From Verrucomicrobia bacterium UBA1211 (GTDB taxonomy: Bacteria; Verrucomicrobiota; Kiritimatiellia; RFP12; UBA1067), in assembly GCA_002309585.1 (NCBI GenBank), contig DBXN01000072.1, positions 1-7,859 on the forward strand: a stretch of 7,859 nt of DNA. The letters run 5' to 3'. Under the pieces are notes generated by a model. It did no database searches. It had not been told where the DNA came from and saw only the letters and a program-made list of their open reading frames with translations. A program made the position numbers and the translations under genes. Shown here piece after piece: positions 6,497-7,859 of this stretch. The number at the start of each line of letters is the position of its first letter. Within the stretch, counting starts at the first letter, position 1.

Positions 6497-7859
6497 ACTT
6501 TCCGTTGGATTCGCTCCGCTCAACCGCCATCTCGCGTTCTGCCCGGTTCATCTTCATCTGGCGGGCAATGTCCCGATAGACCAGCAACGCCATCAGCCCC
6601 AGCAGCAGGACCGCGAAGGCGTTCACCAGAACGGCGATCACTTTGGGATTCGGCTTCCGGCGGAAGAGGATCTCGTAGAGGGCAAAGATGATGTGGCCAC
6701 CGTCCAGGACGGGGATGGGAAGCAGGTTCAGGATCGCGAGGTTGATGCAGATCATCCGGAGGAACCCGAAGGCGTCCCAGACGCTGCCGCGCACGGTCCG
6801 GTAGAGGCCCGAGAGGATCGAGACCGGCCCGCCGATGTTCTGGGCGATCGCCGAGCGTTCACCCTTCGTCTTGGGATGAATGAGCCCCTGCAGAACCCGC
6901 GCCACCGAACCTGCGTCCCACTTCAGCTGCGCCCACGGATTCTTATACATCATCCACGGTTTCACCGAATCGATCACTTCCGTCAGCTGTATCCCGATCA
7001 CCGCCCGTTTCAACTCCGCGTCATGTTTCGGCGTGACCGTCAGCTCGCGTGTCCGCTTGCCCCGCTGAATCGTCACCCGTACCGGACGGTCCGCCGCCTC
7101 CGCCATCTTCCGCATGAACGGCGAGGTTCCCTTGACCTCCGTCCCGTCCACCGCCAACAGCAGGTCGCCCGGCTCGAACCCGGCCGCCGCCGCCGGCGAA
7201 TCCGGCCGTACCGACTGGACCGCGCAGGTCAATTCCGGCAACACATCCTCCAGCATGCTCAACTTCAGCACATTGTTGGTCGAAAGCGCGACCGGCACCT
7301 CCAGCGTCTCACTCCCGCGAAGCAGGGTGAATGTCGCCTTGCCCTCTCCACCCGCCAGCAGGCATTCGGTTTGGAGGTCCGACCACGTCTCCACCTTCTT
7401 CCCGTTGATCGCGAGAACCTGGTCGCCCGCGCGCAGGCCGGCCTTCCAGGAAACGCCCTCCTCATCCACATATCCCAGCCGCGTCCCGACCACGCCGGTC
7501 TTCACGCCCGGTACGGCGAAGATCAGAAACGCGATCCCAACCGCCAGCACCACATTCCCGAATGGCCCCGCAAAGGCCACCACGATCCGCCGCCATGGCG
7601 AGATATCCGGCAACGGTTCCGACTCCGGCTGTTTCTCTTTATCCGGCTTGTCTTCCCCCTCATGCGTCCCCTGAATCTTCTCCATTCCGGAAGGATCGAG
7701 TTGCGGAAGCGAGACATACCCGCCGAAGGGGATCGACCCGATCCGGTACTCCACGCCGTCGATCCGTTTTTTCCAGATGGCGGGTCCGAACCCGATCGAG
7801 AAGGCGTCTACGCGGAACCCCAGTTTGCGGGCCGCCAGGAAGTGGCCGAACTCATGGAT
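6495..7859 (-). CDS. rseP: RseP-type site-2 intramembrane zinc metalloprotease (5' end cut by window edge)
   Basis: The visible 454 residues begin in frame at base 7859 with IHEFGHFLAARKLG. The zinc-binding HExxH (residues 2-6 of the fragment) is therefore just inside the edge, and probably only a short first membrane segment is missing. The GTG at 7754 is internal, not the start. FGGYV (45-49) is followed by a highly charged loop (about 58-85, rich in Glu, Lys and Asp) and a membrane segment (about 92-116). Two PDZ domains follow (about 120-195 and 205-280, with AGLRAGDQVLAING and AGFEPGDLLLAVDG). Then comes NLLPIPVLDGGH, whose Asp386 is the third zinc ligand, and a last membrane segment near 407-430. 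Members cut transmembrane segments of anti-sigma factors or signal peptide remnants in the inner membrane. The two PDZ domains match RseP rather than the single-PDZ or CBS-type site-2 proteases. The substrate here is not known. Confidence 0.97.
   Translation of the reverse strand: MHEFGHFLAARKLGFRVDAFSIGFGPAIWKKRIDGVEYRIGSIPFGGYVSLPQLDPSGMEKIQGTHEGEDKPDKEKQPESEPLPDISPWRRIVVAFAGPFGNVVLAVGIAFLIFAVPGVKTGVVGTRLGYVDEEGVSWKAGLRAGDQVLAINGKKVETWSDLQTECLLAGGEGKATFTLLRGSETLEVPVALSTNNVLKLSMLEDVLPELTCAVQSVRPDSPAAAAGFEPGDLLLAVDGTEVKGTSPFMRKMAEAADRPVRVTIQRGKRTRELTVTPKHDAELKRAVIGIQLTEVIDSVKPWMMYKNPWAQLKWDAGSVARVLQGLIHPKTKGERSAIAQNIGGPVSILSGLYRTVRGSVWDAFGFLRMICINLAILNLLPIPVLDGGHIIFALYEILFRRKPNPKVIAVLVNAFAVLLLGLMALLVYRDIARQMKMNRAEREMAVERSESNGK

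Larger units (their letters stand above)
3101..7859 (-). other. Probable operon rseP - manB - ABC ATPase - glycosidase-like gene
   Basis: Four same-strand genes are separated by 10 nt, 10 nt and an ATGA overlap, with no terminator-like hairpin plus T-run between them. One transcript entering from the right is the simplest reading. The start of the unit is outside the window. No clear intrinsic terminator follows the last stop at 3101, so read-through toward the GH2 gene is possible. Confidence 0.7.

Noticed and set aside
6485..6523. N-terminal extension of the mutase to the ATG at 6523
   Set aside because: It overlaps the rseP end and adds 13 residues not seen in the family. The ATG at 6484 has GAGGG at good spacing.

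Overview
The window is G+C-rich (roughly 60% by eye) bacterial DNA. Every gene I can support reads on the minus strand, so gene order runs from the right edge to the left. The layout is rseP (intramembrane site-2 protease, N-terminus cut off by the window edge), a phosphomannomutase/phosphoglucomutase, an ABC transporter ATP-binding protein, and a secreted glycoside-hydrolase-like TIM-barrel protein. After a gap of about 260 bases comes a large secreted discoidin plus glycoside hydrolase family 2 enzyme whose C-terminus runs off the left edge.

Region 7859-3101 looks like one transcription unit. The rseP stop and mutase start are 10 nt apart, the mutase stop and ABC start are 10 nt apart, and the ABC stop overlaps the glycosidase-like start in an ATGA. 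The unit mixes envelope housekeeping (RseP, sugar-phosphate mutase) with an orphan ABC ATPase and an exported carbohydrate-active protein. The ATPase has an Asp where the Walker B catalytic Glu is expected. The exported protein has an obvious candidate acid/base Glu but no obvious nucleophile at the usual place, which makes it the least explained protein here.

Region 3100-2839 is the only sizeable non-coding stretch. It holds a perfect 15-bp dyad (7+1+7) that contains a -10-like hexamer, a larger inverted repeat further upstream, and a good ribosome binding site. It is the likely independent control region of the GH2 gene. Region 2838-1 encodes 946 residues of that enzyme: signal peptide, discoidin-like module(s), a second F5/8 type C module, GH2 sugar-binding domain, Ig-like domain and most of the catalytic barrel, with both catalytic Glu candidates visible.

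The organism is probably a polysaccharide-degrading heterotroph. The style of the GH2/discoidin enzyme, the RseP with a charged loop and the GldA-like ATPase would fit the PVC group (Kiritimatiellota/Lentisphaerota/Verrucomicrobiota) or less likely a Bacteroidota-like lineage. That placement is inference and no marker gene here settles it. I see no tRNA, rRNA, CRISPR, insertion sequence or phage gene.
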